Source of the DNA: Eubacterium sp. 14-2
GTDB taxonomy: Bacteria; Bacillota; Clostridia; Lachnospirales; Lachnospiraceae
Direction of reading: 5' to 3'
NCBI RefSeq assembly: GCF_000403845.2
Contig: NZ_KE159567.1
Span: 938,911 to 1,002,910 of the forward strand
DNA length: 64,000 nucleotides
The notes under the pieces were generated by a model. That model did no database searches, was not told where the DNA came from, and saw only the letters and a list, made by a program, of their open reading frames with translations. Every line of letters begins with the position of its first letter. Positions within the stretch are counted from its first letter, which is position 1. This document shows, piece after piece, positions 39,334 through 47,549 of the stretch. A program made the translations under genes and the position numbers.

Positions 39334-39368
39334 AATCCCGCTTGCATAAGTTCGTGAGCGGGATTTTT
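39334..39368 (+). terminator. Terminator after the chemoreceptor gene
   Basis: AATCCCGCT and AGCGGGATT flank a 14-base loop and run into T. Confidence 0.85.
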
Positions 39369-39825
39369 GTATGCGGTAAAATGTCAGTTAAGAGAAATGT
39401 TTGATTCTTGCAAACAAAAAAATTTAATGATAATATTATTTTGGCGGTAAGATTTATGAAAAAAGAGTTTTAGGCAGGCTACAGTTTTCAGGAACGAACA
39501 GGTATGGTGGAAAAACTTTATTGTGAATGCTATGTCCCGGTCAGTATAGAGAAATGGTATGGCAAATAAAAGTGTCATCAGAAATGAATGCACCTTTATT
39601 CCAGCTGTACCGAAAGACAGGTCAGTTAGAAGGTGTCATTGCGCTGATAGAATCATGGGAATTGGAATGTGTAAATAATTTAATTGATATTGGATACTGC
39701 GCCTAAAGGACAAACTGGAAAAGGCATATGAGTTTATGAAACAGTTTGTGATTGACGGGATTAATCTTCTGGAGAAGTTTATGGAGTGGAACGGGGAGAA
39801 GGTTAGGGATGTTGGGAGAGGAAGG
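39369..39825. other. Left edge of an AT-rich island; decayed coding sequence
   Basis: No intact gene. The plus strand has pieces of frames (39583-39706 and 39730-39830, the latter reading MKQFVIDGINLLEKFMEW) separated by stops, which look like a fragmented gene without a recognisable family. Base composition drops from here and stays low to about 49.3 kb. Confidence 0.4.
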
Positions 39826-39870
39826 TAAAAATAGCAAGGGAGATTTTAGAATAGGAAGCTCCCTTGCTAT
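39826..39870 (-). terminator. Minus-strand terminator of the XRE operon
   Basis: ATAGCAAGGGAG and its complement at 39831-39842 and 39859-39870; read on the minus strand it is followed by a T-run. Confidence 0.75.
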
Positions 39871-39873
39871 GTA

Positions 39874-40413
39874 TTAGTAGTATATTAATGCATTTTTTTG
39901 CAAAACATCATAGAACATGGCACGTCCGGAATAATTCCAATATGCACAATCTTGTTCCATAAATAACCATTTCACAGCTAATAAGATGATTTCGACAGGA
40001 TGTTCATTACCAGCATAATCACAGAAAGTAGCACCAGACGGAGTGAGCGATATAGGGTGGCAATCGTATATTTGTTGCAGTTTTTGTGCGATGAAAGGGT
40101 AAATGAGAGGAAAATTAATTTTACAATCTGTTAAAGCATCTATAATGTCTTGGTGACTTGGATTAGAATATCGACGATTTCTTTTAAAAAAAAGTCCGCC
40201 AATATTTACAGTAAAATCAAAGCCCTTATTTAATTGGGTTGGACGTTTAAGAAAAATGCCATAATTACCAAATTGTTCGACGTTGTATTGATAACGTGAT
40301 GCATTATCTCCTATTCCGGTACCGGGGGTTTCACATAAAAAAACTTGAATTAGATTTTTACGCATTGAAATACGATCTCCGAAAGGTAATGAGTAGTTAA
40401 TTATTTGTGTCAT
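39874..40413 (-). CDS. Unknown protein coupled to XRE controller
   Basis: 179 residues from the ATG at 40413, with AAGGAGG ahead and a 17-base overlap with the XRE gene. No membrane segment or motif is recognised; no clear PD-(D/E)XK, HNH or GIY-YIG pattern is visible. Position recalls C-R operons such as PvuII: a small controller overlapping a nuclease gene, divergent from a methyltransferase. That layout is known for restriction loci and makes a nuclease role possible, but a partner or antitoxin-like role is equally open. Confidence 0.7.
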   Translation of the reverse strand: MTQIINYSLPFGDRISMRKNLIQVFLCETPGTGIGDNASRYQYNVEQFGNYGIFLKRPTQLNKGFDFTVNIGGLFFKRNRRYSNPSHQDIIDALTDCKINFPLIYPFIAQKLQQIYDCHPISLTPSGATFCDYAGNEHPVEIILLAVKWLFMEQDCAYWNYSGRAMFYDVLQKNALIYY

Positions 40414-40651
40414 AAGTAGATACCTCCTTAAAAAATACACCAATCTCAACATCGAGTACATTTGCAATTTGATTAAGAACGGATATTGAAAGACTCTTAT
40501 CACATCCAGCTGCTTCGATTTTGGAGAGATAGCTGATGCTGATTTTAGCCTGTTCAGCAAGTTGTACCTGTGTTAATTTTGTTTGTTCTCTGTAATATTT
40601 TATATTTGCGCCTATAACACGATATAGGTCAGTGTCATTTTCAAAATACAT
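40397..40651 (-). CDS. XRE helix-turn-helix regulator, controller-like
   Basis: 84 residues, entirely an HTH_3 domain: LTQVQLAEQAKISISYLSKIE is the DNA-binding unit, and the acidic C-terminus resembles C-proteins of restriction systems, which are typically 75-100 residues. The gene leads a minus-strand operon with an unknown protein and is divergent from a DNA methyltransferase. Two palindromes TTCAC-N5-GTGAA lie in its leader and promoter region, a third near the dpnM promoter. Confidence 0.88.
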   Translation of the reverse strand: MYFENDTDLYRVIGANIKYYREQTKLTQVQLAEQAKISISYLSKIEAAGCDKSLSISVLNQIANVLDVEIGVFFKEVSTYDTNN

Positions 40652-40663
40652 AACAAGTCCTCT

Positions 40664-40678
40664 TTCACTATTTGTGAA
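40664..40678. promoter_or_regulatory. TTCAC-N5-GTGAA palindrome, site 1
   Basis: TTCAC TATTT GTGAA, 12 bases before the XRE start codon, partly over its ribosome site. Confidence 0.65.
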
Positions 40679-40708
40679 TATTATCTCATGAGATGCATAA
40701 CAGATAAA

Positions 40709-40723
40709 TTCACTTATAGTGAA
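40709..40723. promoter_or_regulatory. TTCAC-N5-GTGAA palindrome, site 2
   Basis: TTCACTTATAGTGAA, 45 bases centre-to-centre from site 1, between the divergent XRE and methyltransferase genes. Confidence 0.65.
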
Positions 40724-40799
40724 AGAAAATTGCTGTGGATTTTTCTGAGAAAATGAGTTACTATATAGAAATCAATATTAAAAGAAGGAGGAATGGCTT

Positions 40800-41522
40800 A
40801 TAGGTTTACAACCAAATAATTTCAGGCTTGAACCAACAACAGTCTGGTCGTTTCCAGACAGAGGCAGTTGGGTAACGCATTCAGGGAAGTATCGAGGAAA
40901 CTGGTCACCATATGTACCAGGAAATCTGATACTTCGTTATTCTAATCCTGGTGATTGGGTCTTAGATCAATTTATGGGTAGTGGAACAACCTTAGTTGAG
41001 GCAAAGCTACTTAATCGTCATGCGGTAGGTGTCGACATCAATCCGCAATCTGTTTTAATTTCTGAAACGAATTTACAATTCCAATGTGAAACAAATTCAA
41101 AAATCTTTACACGAAATGGAAATGCTACAGATTTGCATTTTATCAAAGATTGTCGTATTGACTTTATTTGTACACATCCGCCATATGCCAATATCATCAA
41201 ATATAGTAAAGGAATAGAAGGGGACATTTCTTTGTTAGGTGTGGAAGCATTTTTAGATGAGATGCAGAAGGTTGCAAATGAAGCATATCGTGTTTTGAAA
41301 AAAGGAAAAATGTGTGCAGTAATGATTGGGGATGTAAGAAAATGTGGAAAGGTCATTCCATTAGGATTTCGTATGATGGAATGCTTTTTACAGGCAGGAT
41401 TTGCGAATAAAGAAATTATAATTAAAGAGCAGCATAATTGTCGTTCTACTGATTATTGGGAAAAACAGAACAATAATTTTCTGATTCTTGCACATGAGTA
41501 TATATTTGTATTTCAGAAGTAA
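40800..41522 (+). CDS. DNA methyltransferase with abnormal start (N4/N6 type)
   Basis: 240 codons are open from base 40800. The SAM-binding segment DQFMGSGTTLVEAKLL and catalytic THPPYANIIKY (an S/T-x-P-P-Y-like motif, as in N4-cytosine enzymes) are intact. The region before them (RLEPTTVWSFPDRGSW, then SGKYRGNWSPY) matches the family N-terminus, so the true start is near 40793-40800. But the ATG at 40793 is in another frame and ends after eight codons, and the first in-frame ATG (40974) would remove part of the enzyme. Either ATA at 40800 (8 bases from AAGGAGG) is used, or a single base is extra around 40798. Target sequence unknown. Confidence 0.75.
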   Translation: MGLQPNNFRLEPTTVWSFPDRGSWVTHSGKYRGNWSPYVPGNLILRYSNPGDWVLDQFMGSGTTLVEAKLLNRHAVGVDINPQSVLISETNLQFQCETNSKIFTRNGNATDLHFIKDCRIDFICTHPPYANIIKYSKGIEGDISLLGVEAFLDEMQKVANEAYRVLKKGKMCAVMIGDVRKCGKVIPLGFRMMECFLQAGFANKEIIIKEQHNCRSTDYWEKQNNNFLILAHEYIFVFQK

Positions 41523-41527
41523 GATAA

Positions 41528-41542
41528 TTCACAAAGAGTGAA
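41528..41542. promoter_or_regulatory. TTCAC-N5-GTGAA palindrome, site 3
   Basis: TTCAC AAAGA GTGAA, six bases after the methyltransferase stop and nine before the -35 box of the dpnM promoter, an activator-like position. Confidence 0.65.
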
Positions 41543-41550
41543 AGTTGTGG

Positions 41551-41579
41551 TTGCTATCTTGTATGTTTGCAAGTATAAT
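41551..41579 (+). promoter_or_regulatory. Promoter of the DpnII-type operon
   Basis: TTGCTA at 41551 and perfect TATAAT at 41574 with 17 bases between them. Confidence 0.7.
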
Positions 41580-41629
41580 AAATATGCGAGAGATTGTCCT
41601 TTTGTGGACATAGAGAAGAGGAATCATCA

Positions 41630-42463
41630 ATGAGTAATTCGAGTGTTGCTCCATTTGTGAAATGGGCTGGCGGTAAGCGTCAGTTGATTCCACAGATAAA
41701 GGAGAAAATGCCTGTAAAATATAATAATTATTATGAGCCATTTGTGGGTGGCGGTGCAGTTACATTTGAATTGTTACCTGCAAATGCTCTCATAAATGAT
41801 ATTAACAAAGCACTAATAAATGCATACAAGAAGATATGTGGTGAGCCGGAAGCATTTCTGAAAGCAGTAAATAAACTTGATGCGGAAATGTGGGAGGATG
41901 GTAAAGAATATTATTATTCTCTCAGAGAACATTACAATGACAAGCTGATGAAAGCGGAGTATGATGTGGAATTAGCTGCATTGTTTGTGTTTATAAATAA
42001 GCATTGTTTTAACGGCTTGTATCGGGTAAATGGTAAGGGCCTTTTCAATGTTCCGTACAACAATAGTCGTAGGGCTTCGGTTGATGAAGAGGTTATTATG
42101 GCTACTTCAAAGTACTTGCAGGGAGTAATCATTATAGATGGTGATTTTGAACTGGCATGTAAGGATGCAAAGAAGGGCGATTTTGTATTTATAGACAGCC
42201 CGTATGCACCATTGAATCCTACTTCTTTTGAGTCATACACAAAAGAGGGATTTGACATAGAAAGCCATAAGCGACTGGCAAATCTTTTCGATGAATTAAC
42301 AGCCAGAGGTTGCTACTGTATGCTCACAAACCATAATACAGACTTGATAAATGAGCTGTATGGTAACAAAGGCTATAAAATAGATGTTGTAAGTGTAAAG
42401 CGTATGATTAATTCAGATGCATCTAACAGAGTTGGCAAAGAAGTAATTATATGCAATTATTAG
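41630..42463 (+). CDS. dpnM: Dam-type adenine methyltransferase of DpnII system
   Basis: 277 residues from ATG 41630; the earlier in-frame ATG at 41594 lies close to the -10 box. D12-class enzyme: the N-terminal SAM pocket FVKWAGGKRQLIPQI, then the catalytic DSPYAPLNPTSFESY (DSPY in place of the commoner DPPY, a change of one Pro). It should methylate the adenine in GATC and protect the host from the nuclease encoded downstream. AT-rich codons differ from the flanking housekeeping genes. Confidence 0.93.
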   Translation: MSNSSVAPFVKWAGGKRQLIPQIKEKMPVKYNNYYEPFVGGGAVTFELLPANALINDINKALINAYKKICGEPEAFLKAVNKLDAEMWEDGKEYYYSLREHYNDKLMKAEYDVELAALFVFINKHCFNGLYRVNGKGLFNVPYNNSRRASVDEEVIMATSKYLQGVIIIDGDFELACKDAKKGDFVFIDSPYAPLNPTSFESYTKEGFDIESHKRLANLFDELTARGCYCMLTNHNTDLINELYGNKGYKIDVVSVKRMINSDASNRVGKEVIICNY

Positions 42464-42522
42464 AACTTATGTGTAAGAAGGACTACTCTTTTACATGGAG
42501 ATAAAAAGAAGGAAGGAGTTTT

Positions 42523-42750
42523 ATGCCACATTTTGAAATGGCAGAGTATCCAGTGTGCGGAAAAATAGCATATGGAAGAACTGAAATTGAAGATGCATTT
42601 GGTTTTTGTTATGATGGGACAATGCCACAATCATAGTGTAGGAAGTGTAGAAAATTAGGAAGTAGTTGTGGATACACAGATTGTCTACATTGGAGAGAGG
42701 ATTATCATCGTTGTTATTATTCTGTAAAGTGTCCAATTAATGATGACTAA
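42523..42750 (+). pseudogene. Small Cys-rich protein gene split by in-frame TAG
   Basis: 76 codons including the final stop, beginning ATG after GAAGGAG and ending TAA at 42748. An in-frame TAG at 42634-42636 halves it: 37 residues on each side. The second half is rich in Cys pairs (CRKCRKLGSSCGYTDC, then HRCYYSVKC), zinc-ribbon-like. It sits between the two methyltransferase genes of the DpnII operon. Read-through, a recent nonsense mutation or two small genes are possible; mutation is the simplest. Confidence 0.6.
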
Positions 42751-42843
42751 TTTGTTTGAATATCTGCGTTATATGATTTGTGTTAGTTAGAGACTTGCTA
42801 TATAGTGCAGATAACGGAATGTTTGGCATGGAGACTAGAAGTA

Positions 42844-43647
42844 ATGGAGAACTTATTTACAAAAAAAGTGCCATTATTTTTCGAGATTGAAGAATCGCAG
42901 TTAATATTAGGCGATTCCTTTAAAATTCTAACAAAAATGAAACTGGAATCTGTTGATATGGTATTTGCAGATCCGCCTTATTTTTTAAGTAATGACGGCA
43001 TTACCTGTCAGGGTGGAAAGATGGTTTCAGTAAATAAAGGCTCATGGGATAAACTTTCTGAAAGTGGAACCAGCGTCGAAGAAAAACATAAGTTTAATAG
43101 AAAGTGGATTAAGTTATGTAAGAAAGTACTAAAGCCGAATGGCACGATTTGGATATCAGGAACACTACACAATATATATTCGATTGGCATGGCATTGGAG
43201 CAGGAAGGCTTCAAGATAATCAATAACATAACATGGCAGAAAACAAATCCACCACCAAACTTATCATGTCGATGCTTCACACATTCTACGGAAACCATTT
43301 TATGGGCTAAGAAGAATGATAAGAAGTCTCGGCATTTTTTTGCTTATCAGAAAATGAAAGAAATGAATGGTGGAAAGCAGATGAAGGATGTGTGGGCAGG
43401 AGCACTGACGAAATCTTCGGAGAAAACAGAAGGTAAGCACCCTACACAGAAACCGGAATATTTGCTTGAAAAAATTGTACTGGCATCGACTGAGGAAGGA
43501 CAAGTTATCTTAGATCCTTTTTGTGGTTCAGGAACTACAGGAGTAGAGACGGTACGATTTGGACGGAAGTTTATTGGAATAGATGTAAGTGAAGAATACC
43601 TGGAGATATCCAGGAGAAGATTGGAGAAGGTAGCAAATGACAAATAG
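42844..43647 (+). CDS. dpnA: DpnA-type adenine methyltransferase
   Basis: 267 residues from ATG 42844, with GGAG ten bases upstream; the listed frame opens 13 codons earlier without a site. Catalytic DPPYFLSNDGITCQGG is close to the DpnA/M2.DpnII type, with the SAM motif DPFCGSGTTGVETVRFG at the C-terminal side (beta class order). DpnA enzymes methylate single-stranded GATC, protecting incoming plasmid. The stop overlaps the nuclease gene by 11 bases. Confidence 0.94.
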   Translation: MENLFTKKVPLFFEIEESQLILGDSFKILTKMKLESVDMVFADPPYFLSNDGITCQGGKMVSVNKGSWDKLSESGTSVEEKHKFNRKWIKLCKKVLKPNGTIWISGTLHNIYSIGMALEQEGFKIINNITWQKTNPPPNLSCRCFTHSTETILWAKKNDKKSRHFFAYQKMKEMNGGKQMKDVWAGALTKSSEKTEGKHPTQKPEYLLEKIVLASTEEGQVILDPFCGSGTTGVETVRFGRKFIGIDVSEEYLEISRRRLEKVANDK

Positions 43648-44500
43648 AAATTTTGATGAATGGTTGAGTAGGTTCAGACCGAGTATATCAAGTTATGATT
43701 ACTATATTGATTTTGAAAAGGTCGTAAGAAATGTAGATGAAATCAAGGTGGAATTAAACATCTTAAATTCCTTGATTAGTTCAAAAAATATTGAAGAAGA
43801 TTTTGAGAAGATAGTGACAAAGTATCCGGAAACATTGCAATGCGTTCCGTTACTTCTTGCGGTGAGAAGTAATGAAATATATGCACAGGATGAAGAAGGT
43901 GCGTTCTTATATAATTTCAAGCAGATGAATTACAGTGTGGAGCAGTACAAGGTATTTATGCGTAAGACCGGATTATTTGATATGATTGCAAATCATTTGG
44001 TAAACAATCTTGTGGATTATGCTTTGGGTATTGAAACTGGATTGGACTCTAATGGTCGTAAGAATCGTGGCGGTCACCAAATGGAGGATTTAGTTGAAAA
44101 GTATATTGTTACAGCAGGGTTTAAAAAGGATGTAAATTACTTCAAAGAAATGTATCTTAAGGACATTGAAGAGAAGTGGAACGTTGATTTATCTGCACTT
44201 TCTAATCAGGGTAAGGCTGCTAAGAGATTTGATTTTGTAATCAGGACGGATAAGATGATTTATGGTATAGAGACAAACTTTTATGGCGGTGGTGGCTCAA
44301 AACTGAATGAAACCGCAAGGAGTTATAAAATGCTTTCACAAGAGGCAGATACAATAGAAGGATTTACATTTGTATGGTTTACAGATGGAATTGGATGGAA
44401 GAGTGCAAGAGGTAATCTGAGGGAGACGTTTGAGGTCATGGATACGATTTACAGTATCGATGATATGGAGAATGGGGTTATGAAGGTAATATTTGATTAG
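43637..44500 (+). CDS. dpnB: DpnII-family type II restriction endonuclease (GATC)
   Basis: 287 residues. Matches the DpnII/MboI family along its length: FDEWLSRFRPSISSYDYY, the KNRGGHQMEDLVEKY segment, and the likely active-site area KRFDFVIRTDK followed by YGIETNFYGGGGSKLNE (Asp ... Glu-x-Asn as a PD-(D/E)xK variant). It cuts unmethylated GATC. Intact, in one operon with two protecting methyltransferases. Confidence 0.94.
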   Translation: MTNRNFDEWLSRFRPSISSYDYYIDFEKVVRNVDEIKVELNILNSLISSKNIEEDFEKIVTKYPETLQCVPLLLAVRSNEIYAQDEEGAFLYNFKQMNYSVEQYKVFMRKTGLFDMIANHLVNNLVDYALGIETGLDSNGRKNRGGHQMEDLVEKYIVTAGFKKDVNYFKEMYLKDIEEKWNVDLSALSNQGKAAKRFDFVIRTDKMIYGIETNFYGGGGSKLNETARSYKMLSQEADTIEGFTFVWFTDGIGWKSARGNLRETFEVMDTIYSIDDMENGVMKVIFD

Positions 44501-44514
44501 GAGGAACTGAACGA

Positions 44515-45987
44515 ATGAGGAACTATAGTTATAAGACACTTGATATTTTAGAATTGTATGTTAATCCCGACAATTATAGGTATGTTGAAGAAGTACAGGA
44601 TGAAGTTAGTGCAATAATTGCTATGTTTAAAGTTAATGTCGGAGATTCAAGAAAAGAAATGTTAAATTTAGCAAATGACATTATTGCAGATGGTTTGAAT
44701 CCATTTGAAATGCCAATAGTATGTTTTGATGATGAAATAGGAAAATACGTTGTATATGACGGTAATCGACGTATTACATGTTTGAAATTGATGACACAAT
44801 ATAAGGGGAATGCTGATGTGTTAGCAGAGCTTCCTTATGTGGCAGAAATATATAAACTCCAATATAATGGTGATAGTTCGATTCAGTGTGTTGTGTATAA
44901 TGAGGCGGATGATGCAATTCACTTTTTAAATAAGATACATAATGATGTCAACAATGGGATTGGAAGAAAACAATGGGATTCTCAAGCTAAAATGAAGGCT
45001 AATGCAGCATATGGTAACAAAACCAAATCATATGCAATAGTAGAATTTTTGAAAACGAATCAAAATACAAGTACAGAACTTCTGGAAAAAATGAAGATGA
45101 ATAGATGGATATCAAAACTGGAGCGAGTAGTCAGTTTTTCTTTGTTTAAAGGCGTGTACAATATACAGTTTGATAATAATAGTAATATGAGCTATTTGGA
45201 TACAGAGGAACAAGTTTTGAAAATGCTTTCGAAACTTGTAGATGATATTATAACGAATACTGCTACAGGTAATTTCAGATTTAAGTCAGATTTTCAAGGC
45301 TATGTTGATAATCTTCCGAATGAATACAAAACACAAGTAAAAAAGAAGAAGGATAATAAGTCTGAAAATAGTTCTAATAATGCAAATAACGATTCGGAAG
45401 ACAAGTCATCAAATGGAACACAAAATAGTAATGGTGCAGAAAATGGAACAAGCGGTAATAAGGATGACTCAGAAAAGAATAACCAAAAGAAAGAGGATAA
45501 TGATACTGGAGTAGGTAGGCCAAAGAATATTCCACGCAAACATGCTGAAACAAAAGAAGCTCTAGTTTTATGTAAGAATTATGACTATAGTGAGTATAAG
45601 TGTTTAAACGAAAAAGGCAAGGAAATGTTGATTGAATTAGAGAGCTTAAATATAAAAGAATATCCAGTAGCTGCAGTGGCTTTATGTAGATGCCTATTAG
45701 AGTATACTTTGAAATTATGGTTGGATGAACAAGGAGGGGATTTTGAAAGTGGGAAATTACCGACTTGTTACAATGGCTGTGTAAATTTGTTGCGCTCGAA
45801 GAATATTATTGATAATAAAGAACATAGTGTGTTAAATACGTTAGTTAATAAAGAGAATTATATAAAGTTGTTGAACACATGGATGCATGCAGACACAGAT
45901 GCATGTGTTTCTGAAACACCGATGGTAAGTGGATGGAAAAATGTTCGCCTATTGGTAGAAAAATATATAGAAACACATAAGAATTGA
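44515..45987 (+). CDS. ParB-like N-terminal domain protein with novel C-terminus
   Basis: 490 residues, starting 14 bases after the DpnII gene (GGAGG ahead of the ATG). Residues 1-95 look like a ParB/sulfiredoxin-fold domain: ELYVNPDNYRY and the box KYVVYDGNRRITCLKLM (DGNRR 82-86). A helical middle (130-270) ends in a 60-residue Asn/Ser/Lys linker (275-335). The last 150 residues form a separate helical domain with R392-x3-E396 and N454-x3-H458, a pattern reminiscent of HEPN-like domains, though this is only a resemblance. No HNH domain as in SspE was found. Function unknown; the association with a radical SAM gene and a DpnII locus suggests DNA-targeted defence. Confidence 0.75.
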   Translation: MRNYSYKTLDILELYVNPDNYRYVEEVQDEVSAIIAMFKVNVGDSRKEMLNLANDIIADGLNPFEMPIVCFDDEIGKYVVYDGNRRITCLKLMTQYKGNADVLAELPYVAEIYKLQYNGDSSIQCVVYNEADDAIHFLNKIHNDVNNGIGRKQWDSQAKMKANAAYGNKTKSYAIVEFLKTNQNTSTELLEKMKMNRWISKLERVVSFSLFKGVYNIQFDNNSNMSYLDTEEQVLKMLSKLVDDIITNTATGNFRFKSDFQGYVDNLPNEYKTQVKKKKDNKSENSSNNANNDSEDKSSNGTQNSNGAENGTSGNKDDSEKNNQKKEDNDTGVGRPKNIPRKHAETKEALVLCKNYDYSEYKCLNEKGKEMLIELESLNIKEYPVAAVALCRCLLEYTLKLWLDEQGGDFESGKLPTCYNGCVNLLRSKNIIDNKEHSVLNTLVNKENYIKLLNTWMHADTDACVSETPMVSGWKNVRLLVEKYIETHKN

Positions 45988-45994
45988 GATAAAG

Positions 45995-47407
45995 ATGAAA
46001 ATATTATTGGTTGAAGCCGATTACAAAAACAAATATCCACCTCTAGGATTGATGAAAATTAGTGCATATCACAAAGAGATTGGTGATGAAGTTGTTTTTG
46101 TAAAAGGAAAAGATAAAGATTTAAAAAATCAAAAGTGGGATAGAATCTACGTTACTACACTATTTACATTTTATTGGAAAAAGACAGTTGATACTATAAA
46201 ATACTATTACAACTCGGTGAAAAATCCAGGTGATTTGCATGTTGGTGGTATTATGGCAACATTGCTAGAACATGATTTAAGAGCTGAAAAAGGAATACAG
46301 GGAATAACCATAAGAAAAGGATTGCTTAATCATATAAATATGTTAGGGAATGAAACGGTTCCAGTGGATCTTATGATACCTGATTATAGTATAATTGATA
46401 AAGAGGGTAACGAATATTTGGATTACGAATATGAAGTACAAAATGCATATTTGGCTTCGACTACAAAAGGCTGTATTAGAAGATGTAAATTTTGTGCGGT
46501 AAGTACACTTGAATCTACGTATTGTGATTATATTGACATTAGAGGCCAAATAAAAGAAGTTAAGAGGTTGTATGGAGAAAAACGCAACTTGATGTTAATG
46601 GATAATAATATTTTGGCTTCGCCAAAATTAGAACAAATTGTAGACGATTTGGTCGAATTAGGTTTTGGAAGAGGAAACCAAAGTTATGAAAAACAATCTG
46701 GTAAGCGTAAGTTGAAACAGAACAGATATGTTGATTTTAATCAAGGGACAGATGCCCGTTTGCTGACAGAAGAAACAATTACACAACTGGCAAGATTAGA
46801 AGTGAAACCATTGCGAATTGCGTTTGATCATTCAGATGAAGAAAATGTGAGGATATATAAAGAAGCGCAGTGGCTAGCTGCAAGGCATGGATTTAAGAAT
46901 TTGTCAAATTATGTGTTGTTTAATTTTAAGGATACACCACAAGAATTATATTATCGACTAAAGATAAATATTGAATTAAATAAAGCATTTAAGAAGGAAA
47001 AATTGGATACAAGCATATGGTCATTTCCAATGAAATATATGCCTTTTTCAGGAGAGCATCGTATGGACAGAAAATACATAGGAGAGTATTGGAATGCAAA
47101 AATGTTAAGAGGGGTACAATGTATACTGAATGCAACACATGCAGTAGTGGGACCTAAAGAAGAGTTTTTCAATCATGCATTTGGAAGTACATATGAGGAA
47201 TTTGAAGAGTTGATATATATGCCAGAGCTATTTATTACTAAGAGAAAAGATAATGCGGATAAAATTGAGCAGTGGAGGCACATATACAGAAACTTAAATG
47301 ATGCAGAAAAACAACAGTTTATTGAACTAATAAAAAACAATAGTTTTCCGGATGTTTATATTGCAAATGAGGAGATACGGCTATTATATAGTTGGTATAT
47401 AAAGTAG
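45995..47407 (+). CDS. Radical SAM protein with B12-binding-like N-terminus
   Basis: 470 residues, starting seven bases after the ParB-like gene. The N-terminal 100 residues (ILLVEADYKNKYPPLGLMKI, then ISAYHKEIGDEVVF and LHVGGIMATLL) resemble a B12-binding fold, but the cobalamin motif DxHxxG is not seen. The radical SAM triad is C160-x3-C164-x2-C167 (GCIRRCKFC), followed by LMLMDNNILASP and a typical barrel. C-terminal 150 residues are not recognised. Substrate unknown; as the last intact gene of the DpnII operon it could modify nucleic acid or a nucleotide. No PFAM-specific viperin signature was noticed. Confidence 0.75.
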   Translation: MKILLVEADYKNKYPPLGLMKISAYHKEIGDEVVFVKGKDKDLKNQKWDRIYVTTLFTFYWKKTVDTIKYYYNSVKNPGDLHVGGIMATLLEHDLRAEKGIQGITIRKGLLNHINMLGNETVPVDLMIPDYSIIDKEGNEYLDYEYEVQNAYLASTTKGCIRRCKFCAVSTLESTYCDYIDIRGQIKEVKRLYGEKRNLMLMDNNILASPKLEQIVDDLVELGFGRGNQSYEKQSGKRKLKQNRYVDFNQGTDARLLTEETITQLARLEVKPLRIAFDHSDEENVRIYKEAQWLAARHGFKNLSNYVLFNFKDTPQELYYRLKINIELNKAFKKEKLDTSIWSFPMKYMPFSGEHRMDRKYIGEYWNAKMLRGVQCILNATHAVVGPKEEFFNHAFGSTYEEFEELIYMPELFITKRKDNADKIEQWRHIYRNLNDAEKQQFIELIKNNSFPDVYIANEEIRLLYSWYIK

Positions 47408-47549
47408 ATTGTCGGTTTTATTAGTGACAATAAAATGACAATACAATCCCCTAAAAATCTATGCAACAGGTAGAATCCAGACAAAACTCCCGGATTTTCC
47501 TTACCAAAATTAACAAATTACACCACGAAACAACTTAGCAAAGAGGAGT

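Noticed and set aside
42634-42636. TAG read as pyrrolysine
   Set aside because: No pyl genes in view and the group is not known to use pyrrolysine; a plain nonsense mutation is simpler.
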